NCBI GenBank assembly: GCA_021819135.1
Contig: JAKASE010000013.1
Coordinates: 1 to 60,783 of the forward strand
DNA length: 60,783 bases
Reading direction: 5' to 3'
Source: Thermoplasmata archaeon
GTDB lineage: Archaea; Thermoplasmatota; Thermoplasmata; Lutacidiplasmatales; UBA184
Below the pieces are notes generated by a model that saw nothing but the letters and a program-made list of their open reading frames with translations, did no database searches and was not told the origin of the DNA. Both the position numbers and the translations under genes were made by a program. Numbering within the stretch: the first letter of the stretch is position 1; every line of letters begins with the position of its first letter. Of the stretch, positions 44,909 through 52,901 are shown piece after piece.

Positions 44909-46340
44909 TGACGACCTTCTTCCGGGTGTAGAACTCGATCGCGTCCCGCCCCGTGGCGTGCAGGTCGCCGTAGAACGAGCCCTTCCATCCGACGAACGGG
45001 AAGTACGCGGCGGGGGCCGGGACCCCGATGTTGACCCCGAGCATACCGGCCTCGATCCGGTGGACGAACTCCCGGGCCGCCTTCCCGTCCCGGGTGAAGA
45101 TCGCGGAGGCGTTGCCGAAGCGTGAGCGGTTCGCGACCTCGATCGCCTCGGCGAGGGACCCGGCCCGGATCACGCCGAGCACCGGTCCGAAGATCTCCTC
45201 CTGCGCGATCGACATCTCGGGCCGTACGTGGTCGAAGAGGACCGGGGCGACGTAGTAGCCGCCTCCTCCGGCGGGGGCCGGCCCGCGGGCGACGACCTTC
45301 GCGCCGAGCTTCTCCCCTTCGGCGATCCAGCGGAGGACCCGCTCCTGGTGGTCGGCGCGGATCACCGGTCCGACCTCGGTCGCCGGGTCGGAGGCGACCC
45401 CGGTCGTGAGCCGGGAGACCGCCTCGGCGAGGCGGGCGACGACGCGGTCGGCCCCCGGCTCGACCGCGACGACGAGGGCCCCGGCGAGACACCGCTCGCC
45501 GGCCTGGCCGAACGCGCTCGAGATGATCGCGGGGATCGACCGGTCGAGGTCGGCGTCCGGCAGCACGAGGATGTAGTTCTTCGCGCCCGCGAGCGCCTGG
45601 ACCCGCTTGCCGTGGGCCGTCCCGGTCGTGTAGATGTGGCGGGCGGTGGGGGCGGAGCCGACGAACGAGACCGCGTCCACGCCGGGGTGGGCGAGGATCG
45701 CGTCGACGGCGAGGGCATCGCCGTGGACGAGGTTGAACGTGCCGTGGGGGAAGCCGGAATCCGCGATCGCGCGGGCGATCCAGGCCGCCGAGAGCGGGAC
45801 CCGCTCCGAGGGCTTGAGGACGAACGTGTTCCCGCAGACGAGGGCGAGCGGGGCCATCCAGAGCGGGATCATCACGGGGAAGTTGAACGGGGTGATCCCC
45901 GCGACGACCCCCACCGGCTGACGGATCAGGGTCGTGTCGACCCCGCGCGAGACGTCCTCGAGGAACGACCCCTGGAGGGTCGACGGCGCGGAGGCCGCGA
46001 ACTCGACCGCCTCGATCCCCCGGCGCACCGAGCCGCGGGCCTCGTCGAGGGTCTTGCCGTTCTCTTGGACGACCAGACGGGCGAGCTCCTCCGCCCCGTC
46101 CTCGAGACGGTGGCGGAGCGCGAGCACGAGCCGGGCCCGCTCGGCCACCGGCACGTCCCGCCAGGCACCGAACGCAGCGCGGGCGGACCGGACCGCCCGG
46201 TCGACGTCCGCCGCCCCCGACCGCGGGACGCGCGCGATCGTCGTACCGCGCGAAGGGTCCGGCACCTCGATCTGCTCGGTCGCCCCGGATCGTACCCAGG
46301 CGCCGTCCACGAAGTTCTCGAGCGATTCCCCGACCGACAT
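44892..46340 (-). CDS. mmsA: CoA-acylating methylmalonate-semialdehyde dehydrogenase (MmsA/IolA type)
   Basis: The product has 482 residues from the ATG at 46340. AGITPFNFPVMIPLWMAPLA, then LKPSERVPLSA, and ALAGAKNYILVLPDAD in place of the usual ELGGK glutamate segment are diagnostic of MMSDH; the nucleophile is in FGQAGERCLAGALVV. The family converts methylmalonate semialdehyde or malonate semialdehyde plus CoA to propionyl- or acetyl-CoA with loss of CO2. In this island it would be the exit to central metabolism for beta-alanine- or valine-derived semialdehydes. It is divergent from the next aminotransferase. Confidence 0.92.
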   Translation of the reverse strand: MSVGESLENFVDGAWVRSGATEQIEVPDPSRGTTIARVPRSGAADVDRAVRSARAAFGAWRDVPVAERARLVLALRHRLEDGAEELARLVVQENGKTLDEARGSVRRGIEAVEFAASAPSTLQGSFLEDVSRGVDTTLIRQPVGVVAGITPFNFPVMIPLWMAPLALVCGNTFVLKPSERVPLSAAWIARAIADSGFPHGTFNLVHGDALAVDAILAHPGVDAVSFVGSAPTARHIYTTGTAHGKRVQALAGAKNYILVLPDADLDRSIPAIISSAFGQAGERCLAGALVVAVEPGADRVVARLAEAVSRLTTGVASDPATEVGPVIRADHQERVLRWIAEGEKLGAKVVARGPAPAGGGGYYVAPVLFDHVRPEMSIAQEEIFGPVLGVIRAGSLAEAIEVANRSRFGNASAIFTRDGKAAREFVHRIEAGMLGVNIGVPAPAAYFPFVGWKGSFYGDLHATGRDAIEFYTRKKVVITRWF

Positions 46341-46502
46341 GATGGTCAACCGCTGGCCCGCACGCGCGCCGGGTCTTGACGCTCGCGGGGGGACCGTGCC
46401 TTCGCCGAACGTGGGGGGGGACCGCGCCGGCTTTTGTAGGGGCCCCGGCTCGCGGCGGGGGCCGGGACCCTGCGGCCCCGGCGCCCTCGGAGGATTGGTA
46501 TC

Positions 46503-47870
46503 GTGGACCCCCGGTTCGAAGCCGCGTACGCCGAATACCGCCAGCGGACCCCCCGCTCCCAGGAACTCTGGGAGAGAGGAAGGAAGTGGAGCCCGCTCGG
46601 GGTCCACTCGAACTATCGCTTCCTCGACCCGTACCCGTTCTTCGTCAGTCGGGCGAAGGGCGTCAACCTCTGGGACGCCGATGGGAACGAGTTCCTCGAC
46701 TTCAACATGGGATTCGGCTCCCTCCAGAGCGGCCACGCGCACCCGAAGCTCGTCGAGGCGCTCGCGCGTCAGCTCGAGAACGGGAGCGTCTACGGCTACG
46801 AGTGGGAGCGCACGCCCGAGGTCGCCGAACGGATCTGCCGGCGCTACGACATGGCGAAGGTCCGGTTCAGCACCACCGGGCTCGAGGCGACCCACCACGC
46901 GACCCGGTTCGCTCGGGCCCACACGAAGAAGCGCTACATCCTGAAGTTCGAGGGGTCGTACCACGGCTCGCACGACACCCTCCTGGTCGGGGTCAAGCCC
47001 CGCCTGCAGGCCGCCGGTCCCCGGGACCATCCGAAGTCCGCCCCGGCCTCGCCGGGGATCCTCGAGGAGGTCAGCGAGCGGACGCTCGTCGCCCCGTTCA
47101 ACGACCTCGAGGCGACCCGGAAGATCGCCCGCGAGCACCGGGACGACCTCGCGGCGATCATCGCCGAACCGATCCCGATGAACATGGGGTTCATCCTCCC
47201 CGAGGACGGCTTCTTCCCCGGGCTCCGGGAGCTCGCGGACGAGCTCGGCGCGCTCCTCATCTACGACGAGATCAAGACCGGCGCGAAGTACCCCCACGGG
47301 GCGGCCGCCCGCGTCGGGGCGCGACCGGACCTCATCACCCTCGGGAAGTCGATCGCCTGCGGGGTCCCGATGTCGGCGATCGCCGCCGGCCCCGGCATCC
47401 TCGATGAGGTCGGCCCGAGGAAGGTGGCCCACGCCGGGACGTACAACTCGAACCCGCTCGCGATGGCGGCCTGCCTCGCCTCGCTCGACCACATCCTCAC
47501 CGACGAGGCCCTCGAACGGTCGGCCCGCCTCAACGCCCGGCTCGCCAAAGGCTACCTCGAGGTCCTCGACGACGCGGGGGTCACCGCCCACGTGTCGGCG
47601 GACGGTGTCTCGGGGACGGTCATCTTCTCCGACCACCCGGTCCGCAACTGGCGGGACTTCCTCACGGTCGACGGGGACCGCTCGATGCTCTACTACTACC
47701 TCTGTCTCAACCGGGGTCTGATCCCTTCCGGGACCGGACCGGACGAGCAGTGGACGATCTCGGTGCAGCACACGGAGGCCGACGTCGACCGTCATCTCGA
47801 GATCCTGGGAACGGTCGCCGAGCGCCTTGCGGGGACCCCGCAAGCGGGGGAGATCGAGGAGTCGGTCTAG
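46503..47870 (+). CDS. Class III aminotransferase, glutamate-1-semialdehyde-aminomutase-like
   Basis: The product has 455 residues from a GTG at 46503 preceded by GGAGG. Core marks: FSTTGLEATHHATRFARA (the usual SGTEA loop is TGLEA), FEGSYHGSHDTLL, LLIYDEIKTGAKYPHG and the PLP lysine in LITLGKSIACGVP. The final part includes AGTYNSNPLAMAA. GSA-like class III enzymes without the heme-pathway context often act on beta-amino or omega-amino acids. It is divergent from mmsA with 162 bases between, and its product may feed that enzyme. Confidence 0.88.
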   Translation: MDPRFEAAYAEYRQRTPRSQELWERGRKWSPLGVHSNYRFLDPYPFFVSRAKGVNLWDADGNEFLDFNMGFGSLQSGHAHPKLVEALARQLENGSVYGYEWERTPEVAERICRRYDMAKVRFSTTGLEATHHATRFARAHTKKRYILKFEGSYHGSHDTLLVGVKPRLQAAGPRDHPKSAPASPGILEEVSERTLVAPFNDLEATRKIAREHRDDLAAIIAEPIPMNMGFILPEDGFFPGLRELADELGALLIYDEIKTGAKYPHGAAARVGARPDLITLGKSIACGVPMSAIAAGPGILDEVGPRKVAHAGTYNSNPLAMAACLASLDHILTDEALERSARLNARLAKGYLEVLDDAGVTAHVSADGVSGTVIFSDHPVRNWRDFLTVDGDRSMLYYYLCLNRGLIPSGTGPDEQWTISVQHTEADVDRHLEILGTVAERLAGTPQAGEIEESV

Positions 47871-48028
47871 GACCCGACCCGAAGCGGTTGCCCCGGAGTA
47901 CCCAGGCCCGGTCAAGCGTTGTCCGTCGGCCCAGCAGCGGCTCAACCCTTTCAAGATTAGTTACTCAGAAATGGTTTACCCGGACGGATGACCGTTCCCG
48001 GTCCGTCCGGGTGCCGCGGGGTCCCCTC

Positions 48029-48277
48029 TCACGCGAGAGCGGGTTCGGAGATCGTGTCGGTATCCGGCTCCGACTCCTCGGGGGGACGCCGTGCCCTGAG
48101 GGCTCGGACCCAGGCCCGGAGACCGCTCCCCTTCGGGGAGTGCGGTCGCCGGGTCTGGACCCTGACCCAGGCCGGGTCCTCGCGCGGGAACTCGCAGGCC
48201 GCGAATTCCCTAACGCCAGGCCCCCCGAGGAGAGGGTCCGCAGCGCGGTCGGCTCGCACGATCTGAGCGGCCAGCAT
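48029..48277 (-). CDS. Small Arg-rich protein (82 aa) with a strong promoter
   Basis: The ATG at 48277 follows GAGGAGGGA at four to five bases, and a clean TATA box is 47-54 bases upstream. The product begins MLAAQIVRADRAADPLL, has one Cys (FAACEFP), a Trp pair region and an acidic end; no domain is recognised. Longer overlapping frames on both strands exist, but only this one combines a ribosome site with the promoter. A start at 48309 in another frame would lie upstream of the expected transcript start. Confidence 0.5.
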   Translation of the reverse strand: MLAAQIVRADRAADPLLGGPGVREFAACEFPREDPAWVRVQTRRPHSPKGSGLRAWVRALRARRPPEESEPDTDTISEPALA

Positions 48278-48323
48278 GTTCTCCCTCCTCGGTCATGGTA
48301 ACCACTCATTCAGCGCGGGCGGG

Positions 48324-48331
48324 CTATTTAA
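48324..48331 (-). promoter_or_regulatory. TATA box of the small Arg-rich gene
   Basis: On the minus strand it reads TTAAATAG in an otherwise GC-rich stretch; initiation about 25 bases downstream would place the transcript start near 48300 and leave a short leader that contains the GAGGAGGGA ribosome site. Confidence 0.6.
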
Positions 48332-48528
48332 CCGAGCCGTGGCGTCGGAACCCCCTCCGGGATCGTGAGTTTCCACTGGAAATGGGGGGGTTCGGTGGGT
48401 CCATCGACCGTGCTACACCATAGCACGAGCCCGATCGTGCCCGCGCGGAGCGGTGAGCGGATTCGAGCCAACGCGGGGACCCGGGCCACGGGATAATACG
48501 GGTACCGGGGTGTCCCGGCCCAAGGCCC

Positions 48529-49014
48529 ATGCCCGCGATACCTCCGCTGCCGCCCCCCCATACGCGGATCGGGGTAGGGGGAGTGCTCGTCCGGGAGCAC
48601 CGGGTGCTCGTCAACCGGGCCGTCTATCGGTCCCGGTTCACGATCCCCAGCGGGTACGTGGAAGCCGGAGAGACCCTGGAGCGGGCGGTCGTTCGCGAGT
48701 TCGAGGAGGAGACGGGGGTGACGACCCGGGTGGGACGGCTGGTCCTGACCCGCCACAAGGTGGTCCGACCCGAGGAGAGCGACGTCTACTTCGCCTTCGC
48801 GGTCGATCATCTCGCCGGTGAGCCAGCCGCGCGTCCGCCCGAGATCGCCGAGGTCCGGGAGGTTCCGCTCGAGGAAGCGATCCGGGCGCCGTGGATCTCC
48901 GAGCTCTCTCGCCTCACGATCGACCTCGCCACGGGCGAGGGCCGTGGCTGGAAGCGTTCGCCCTGGAAGGGGGGAGAGGCCCCCGGCCTCTCGACGGAGG
49001 CGTACACTCCGTAA
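48529..49014 (+). CDS. NUDIX hydrolase
   Basis: The product has 161 residues. The Nudix box is complete at residues 42-63: G(x5)E(x7)REFEEETG, within GYVEAGETLERAVVREFEEE. The fold has the usual strand VGGVLVREHRVLVNRA before it. No extra domain allows a substrate to be named; ADP-ribose- or nucleotide-type pyrophosphatase activity is possible. The gene stands alone. Its 3' end is 70 bases from the converging MFS gene. Confidence 0.88.
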   Translation: MPAIPPLPPPHTRIGVGGVLVREHRVLVNRAVYRSRFTIPSGYVEAGETLERAVVREFEEETGVTTRVGRLVLTRHKVVRPEESDVYFAFAVDHLAGEPAARPPEIAEVREVPLEEAIRAPWISELSRLTIDLATGEGRGWKRSPWKGGEAPGLSTEAYTP

Positions 49015-49084
49015 GCCCAACGGCGCGAATACGCAACCCTATCCCCGCTCGCGGGGACCGCCGACCGGCCGAACCCAACCGCCG

Positions 49085-50341
49085 TCACCGGGACAGCTCG
49101 GGGGGCGACCTCTCGTCCACCGTCGCGATCCGCTCGCCGTGCCACCCGAAGAACCGGGAATAGAGGTAGGCGTTCACCGCGAGGGCGAACGCGTAGCCCA
49201 GGAACGGGACCGCGACGGCGACGTCCTCGAGCGCGAAGCCCCCGAGCGCGGTGGCGGCACTGGCGGCCCCGACCCGCGCCGCCTGGTTCGTTCCCGCACC
49301 TTCCGACCGGTCGGAATGCGGAAGGTGGCCCATGAGCGCCGACTGCTGGGCCGGTAGCGCCGCGACCCGGAAGGCGGGAAGGGCGATGTACATGCCGACC
49401 GCAGGGACGAGCGGGACGAACGGCATCAGCGCGGCCAGCCCTGCGGCCACGCCCCGGGTGCCGACGATGGCGATGACCCACCCCCACCGAGCCTCAAGGG
49501 CCGGGGCGGCGAGCACGGCGAACGTGCCGAGCAGGCTGCTCGCGGTCGTGAAGATCGACATCTCGGGCCGGGCGATGCCGAAGAAGATCACGAAGAACGG
49601 GATCAGGAACGGGGTCAACAGGCCCTGAGAGAACCCGTTCAGCACTCCGGTCGCGGCGAACCGCCGGATGACGCCCCGGCTGCTCGCCGACGGGAGCCGC
49701 CCGCGCGAGACCGATCGCACCGGGACCGCGAACGCGATGACGAACGATCCGGCGCTCAGCCCGAACGCCATCGCGAATACCTGGTCGAGGTCGCCGAACC
49801 CTGCGAGCAGGGCGCCGATCGCGGCGGAGATTCCGGCCGTGAAGGTGAATCCGCTGAACCAGCGCGTGCGGGTCGATGCGGTCGTGAGGTCGCTCAGGAT
49901 CGCCGACTGCAGCGGCATTTCGACCCCGCCCACGCCGCCGCTCGCGAGGGAGCCGGTCGCGCTGAACCCCCCGAGGACGCTCGCGAGGGCTGCGAGCGGG
50001 AGGCTCTCCGGAAGGAGGAGCAGGAGACAGGCCACTGGGAGCAGCACGAGGCTCACCAGGTACGCACGGCGCTTCGCCGTCCGGCTTCCGAACCGGCCGA
50101 ACGAGTACGCGAGCACGGCCGTGGAGAGGGCCCCGCCGGCGTAGATCGCCCCCAGGCGGAATGCCCCGGACCCCAGGTCCTGAAGGACGAGGTACGGGAA
50201 CCCGATCGTGACGAGCCCCGCCGCGAGCCCCCGGAGGATCCGGGTCGCGAGCAGCAACCAGGTGCCCCGCCCTGCCGCCTCCGGTCCGATCCAGACCGGT
50301 CGATCCCATGCCCCGTCCGTCGATCCGATCCCGGTCGTCAA
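49085..50341 (-). CDS. MFS transporter, drug/ion efflux-like
   Basis: The product has 418 residues with about twelve hydrophobic segments and the loop RFGSRTAKRRAYLVS after helix 2. It lies downstream of an HxlR regulator on the same strand and near an ArsC-like gene, an arrangement that suits an efflux pump under local control. The substrate is not predictable from sequence. A long overlapping frame starting upstream in another phase is noise. Confidence 0.82.
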   Translation of the reverse strand: MTTGIGSTDGAWDRPVWIGPEAAGRGTWLLLATRILRGLAAGLVTIGFPYLVLQDLGSGAFRLGAIYAGGALSTAVLAYSFGRFGSRTAKRRAYLVSLVLLPVACLLLLLPESLPLAALASVLGGFSATGSLASGGVGGVEMPLQSAILSDLTTASTRTRWFSGFTFTAGISAAIGALLAGFGDLDQVFAMAFGLSAGSFVIAFAVPVRSVSRGRLPSASSRGVIRRFAATGVLNGFSQGLLTPFLIPFFVIFFGIARPEMSIFTTASSLLGTFAVLAAPALEARWGWVIAIVGTRGVAAGLAALMPFVPLVPAVGMYIALPAFRVAALPAQQSALMGHLPHSDRSEGAGTNQAARVGAASAATALGGFALEDVAVAVPFLGYAFALAVNAYLYSRFFGWHGERIATVDERSPPELSR

Positions 50342-50497
50342 GGTCGATGCAGTGCCGGCCGACCTCGTAAGACCTTAGGCGGACCGGGGCGCTCCCGGAG
50401 CGGCGACCCATCCAAGTCGTTCGGTCCCCCGCCGATCGCCTCGGCTGCGGAACGGTCGCACGATCGGCCGCCACCCGTGCACGGGAGCGCGTGCCGG

Positions 50498-50821
50498 TCA
50501 GGCCGAGTCGCGCAGCCAGCTGGCGAGCGGGAGCAGCGACCGGTAGAGTGCCTGACCGGGCCCCGTGAGCAGATAGGCTCCCTTCGACCTCCGGTCGGTG
50601 CGCGGCGGGTTCCGGCGGACCAGCTGGTTCCGTTCGAGCGCCCGAAGCGTTGCGGTCAACGTCGCCGGGCTCACCCGCGGGAGGGCCCGCTGGATCGGAC
50701 CGAACCGAAGTTCCCCGTTCCGGCCGAGGAGGGTCACCACACACATCGCCCACTTCTTCCCGACCACGTCGATCACCCCGGCCGGCGGACAGGGGCACTC
50801 GAGAGGCTCGAAGGAGGGCAT
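50498..50821 (-). CDS. HxlR-family winged-helix regulator
   Basis: The product has 107 residues. ECPCPPAGVIDVVGKKWAM followed by LRFGPIQRALPRVSPATLTA is the HxlR pattern (Cys before helix 1, KW pair, F-x-x-L recognition region), and LTGPGQALYRSLLPLASW closes the dimer helix. Cys9 and Cys11 could sense redox or thiol-reactive metal species, as in some relatives. A TATA box 27-36 bases ahead of the ATG predicts a leaderless mRNA. It is divergent from an ArsC-like gene and precedes the MFS gene. Confidence 0.88.
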   Translation of the reverse strand: MPSFEPLECPCPPAGVIDVVGKKWAMCVVTLLGRNGELRFGPIQRALPRVSPATLTATLRALERNQLVRRNPPRTDRRSKGAYLLTGPGQALYRSLLPLASWLRDSA

Positions 50822-50847
50822 GTTGCTTCGCCCGTACGTAGTGGCCG

Positions 50848-50857
50848 CTTATATTCG
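50848..50857. promoter_or_regulatory. TATA box region between HxlR and ArsC-like genes
   Basis: CTTATATTCG (minus: CGAATATAAG) fits the HxlR gene at 27-36 bases. It may also be the upstream element of the plus-strand ArsC-like gene, which starts at 50936. The shared space of 114 bases would let one regulator act on both. Confidence 0.55.
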
Positions 50858-50935
50858 CTTCACACTCTGAAGTAAGCTTGGAACTCCTCGGCGTGCGCTG
50901 CCGAGTGGCAGCCCCGAGGTCGGTGGACCGACGTC

Positions 50936-51379
50936 ATGGCCGAGCGGAAGGTGCTCTTCGTCTGCGTAGAGAACGCGGCGCGTTCGTTGATGGCCGAGTC
51001 TTTGTTCAACCAGCATCCGCCCACCGGGTGGACGGCGACGTCGGCCGGCACCCGGCCCGCGCCGACTCCCCACGGCCGGACCGAACCGATGCTCCGCGAG
51101 ATCGGCGTCCCCCTCCCCGCGCATCCCCCCCAGCTCCTGACGGAGGCGCTCATGGACGAAGCGTCGACCGTGATCACCATGGGGTGTCTTGATGACGCGA
51201 GCTGCCCGGCGCGACTGAAGACGATGGAGATCCGGGACTGGGCACTGGCGGATCCGGCGAGCCTGGATGACGCGGGCTTCCGCCAGGTCCGCGACGATAT
51301 TCGCCGTCGCGTGGAGGGTCTGCGGCGCGAACTGATCCTCAACGATCGCCGGCGCGCCCAACTCGGTCCGAACCGCTGA
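50936..51379 (+). CDS. ArsC-type (low-molecular-weight phosphatase fold) arsenate reductase-like protein
   Basis: The product has 147 residues. The P-loop is FVCVENAARSLMAES with nucleophile Cys10 and Arg16; the distal redox pair is MGCLDDASCPARL (Cys84, Cys90), followed by RDWALADPAS with the general-acid Asp. These three cysteines are the set used by thioredoxin-coupled arsenate reductases. In well-studied ArsC the loop reads CTGNSCRS, so the CVENAARS variant marks a different branch. It is divergent from the HxlR regulator and MFS carrier; an arsenic or thiol-stress role is inferred. Confidence 0.82.
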   Translation: MAERKVLFVCVENAARSLMAESLFNQHPPTGWTATSAGTRPAPTPHGRTEPMLREIGVPLPAHPPQLLTEALMDEASTVITMGCLDDASCPARLKTMEIRDWALADPASLDDAGFRQVRDDIRRRVEGLRRELILNDRRRAQLGPNR

Positions 51380-52027
51380 GCCCGACGCGAATTACCCAGG
51401 CGGCTGTCCCACCGTGGCGTCGGGGGGTGACGAGAGGATCGGCTCTGGATTCGGCCCCGAGGTTCCCCGCTCTGGGGGAATGCTTCCGGCGGGATTCGAG
51501 CGAAGGTTGGTTCACAACCTGCGCAAATCGAACCCCGACGCTCCCTCTATTAATGGGAACTCGATGACGCGAGGAAACCGAGTCAGGGGTGGACGAGTGT
51601 TGGTCGAGGGGCCAAGAGTTCGGCGTCCGACGCCGCCGGATCTGTCTCGACCGCCACTGTGAGTGCCTACCCAAGAGAACGCGACAAGTGAAGTCGAGCC
51701 GTCCGAACCCGTAAGGGAAGCTCGACCCGCGGTTGTTCTCTTAGAGTACCTGTCCCCCCTCGGTTGCGAGCCCGGAGGGAGCCCTCCGTCTGCCCAAAGC
51801 CCCTCCGACCGGGAGACCGGTCGGCCGACCGAGGTAGTCCTGCTCGGATGTCTGAGCGATTCCTCCGGTCATCTGGATCGAGATTCGTCACCCCGACGAG
51901 TGTCCAAACCGAGGACGGGGAGGACGCGGTGTCTCTCCGTGCGATCCGGACCAGTTCCTTACCCTCCTTGGGGAACCCAGACCGTCGCATTGAATCCCCC
52001 CGCGCTAGAGGACACCGAGGGACGACC
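51380..52027. other. 648-base gap without a supported gene
   Basis: Short frames on both strands are present, but none has a ribosome site, recognisable motif or consistent composition. A TATA-like CTATTAATGG near 51546 could belong to a leader or small RNA. G+C is lower than in the first 50 kb. Confidence 0.4.
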
Positions 52028-52717
52028 ATGGATAATGCCGAACTGAAGAGCCTGAAGACCCACCGAGTCGACACTCGTTCTCGATCCGGGCCGGGGACAC
52101 TTCTCGAGGCCCAGATCGCGCTGACGAAGATCCCGGAAGGGGAGGTGCTCGAGGCAATCTCCTCCGAGGAAGAGACGAAGTTTGACATGCGCCTCTGGGC
52201 CTGGCGCACCGGGCAGGAATTCCTCGGTGTGGTGCCGGCTGACGGATTCGATCGGATCTTCGTGCGACGTCACAAGATCGCGCCGCCGGTCTCGAGGGAC
52301 CTTCGAGAGGTGTTCCGCGACGAGGTGGTCCGGCGAGACCGTATCGTTTCCATCCTCAGAGTCACACCAATGACCCTTCCCGAACTCGCCAGTTCTCTCG
52401 GGGAGCCTGTCTATGATGTGAGCCTGTGGGTCTGGGGGATGCAGCGCTTCGGCCTTGTGCGCGCCCTGCCGAAGAAGCGGGAGGAGGACTACTATCAGTA
52501 CGCCGTGACGGAGAAGGCCCTCATCCCGAGGGAGGAAGGGATCGTTCGCGGAACGGCCGAACCACGATCCGAGGGCGTGCTCGTTGCTCCGCCCTCCAGC
52601 CCAGAGAGTCCGGCGCTGACGACCTTGCCGCCCTCGCCGGCGAACTTGGACCTCTCCGTGGGTACCGGCGCGCGTTCCCGACGAGCCCGCGCAGGTCCGA
52701 CGGCACGTACCGGGTGA
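52028..52717 (+). CDS. TusA/SirA-like domain without its cysteine, fused to a winged helix
   Basis: The product has 229 residues. Residues 10-82 follow TusA throughout: HRVDTRSRSGPGTLLEAQIA, GEVLEAISSEEETKFDMRLW, TGQEFLGVVPADGFDRIFVR. In TusA the third to fourth positions after DTRG are CPxP, the Cys carrying the persulfide; here they are Gly21-Pro22. Residues 95-170 are a winged-helix-like domain (RDRIVSILRVTPMTLPELAS, then VSLWVWGMQRFGLVRAL). The last 50 residues are low complexity. I infer a regulator or adaptor that keeps the TusA fold for partner contact without sulfur transfer. It precedes the HdrA-like gene by 184 bases. Confidence 0.72.
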   Translation: MDNAELKSLKTHRVDTRSRSGPGTLLEAQIALTKIPEGEVLEAISSEEETKFDMRLWAWRTGQEFLGVVPADGFDRIFVRRHKIAPPVSRDLREVFRDEVVRRDRIVSILRVTPMTLPELASSLGEPVYDVSLWVWGMQRFGLVRALPKKREEDYYQYAVTEKALIPREEGIVRGTAEPRSEGVLVAPPSSPESPALTTLPPSPANLDLSVGTGARSRRARAGPTARTG

Positions 52718-52901
52718 GTCGGGATATGAACCGAGCGTCGACGCCCGCGGTTCGTGCGACGCAGGACGGTGCATCGCACCGGGTCGGGAACCGTAGATCG
52801 CGCGGGACGGAGTGAGGTCAACGGGTCTTTAGCCCCTCTTCTTCCTGCCTCGTTTCCCATAGACGGTTCGGAGGTTCTCGCCGTCCCCCGGCCAGAGCTG
52901 T

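Noticed and set aside
48029-48309. Alternative overlapping frames around the small Arg-rich gene (starts at 47988 on plus, 48309 on minus)
   Set aside because: The 48309 start precedes the expected transcript start and the plus-strand frame has no ribosome site.
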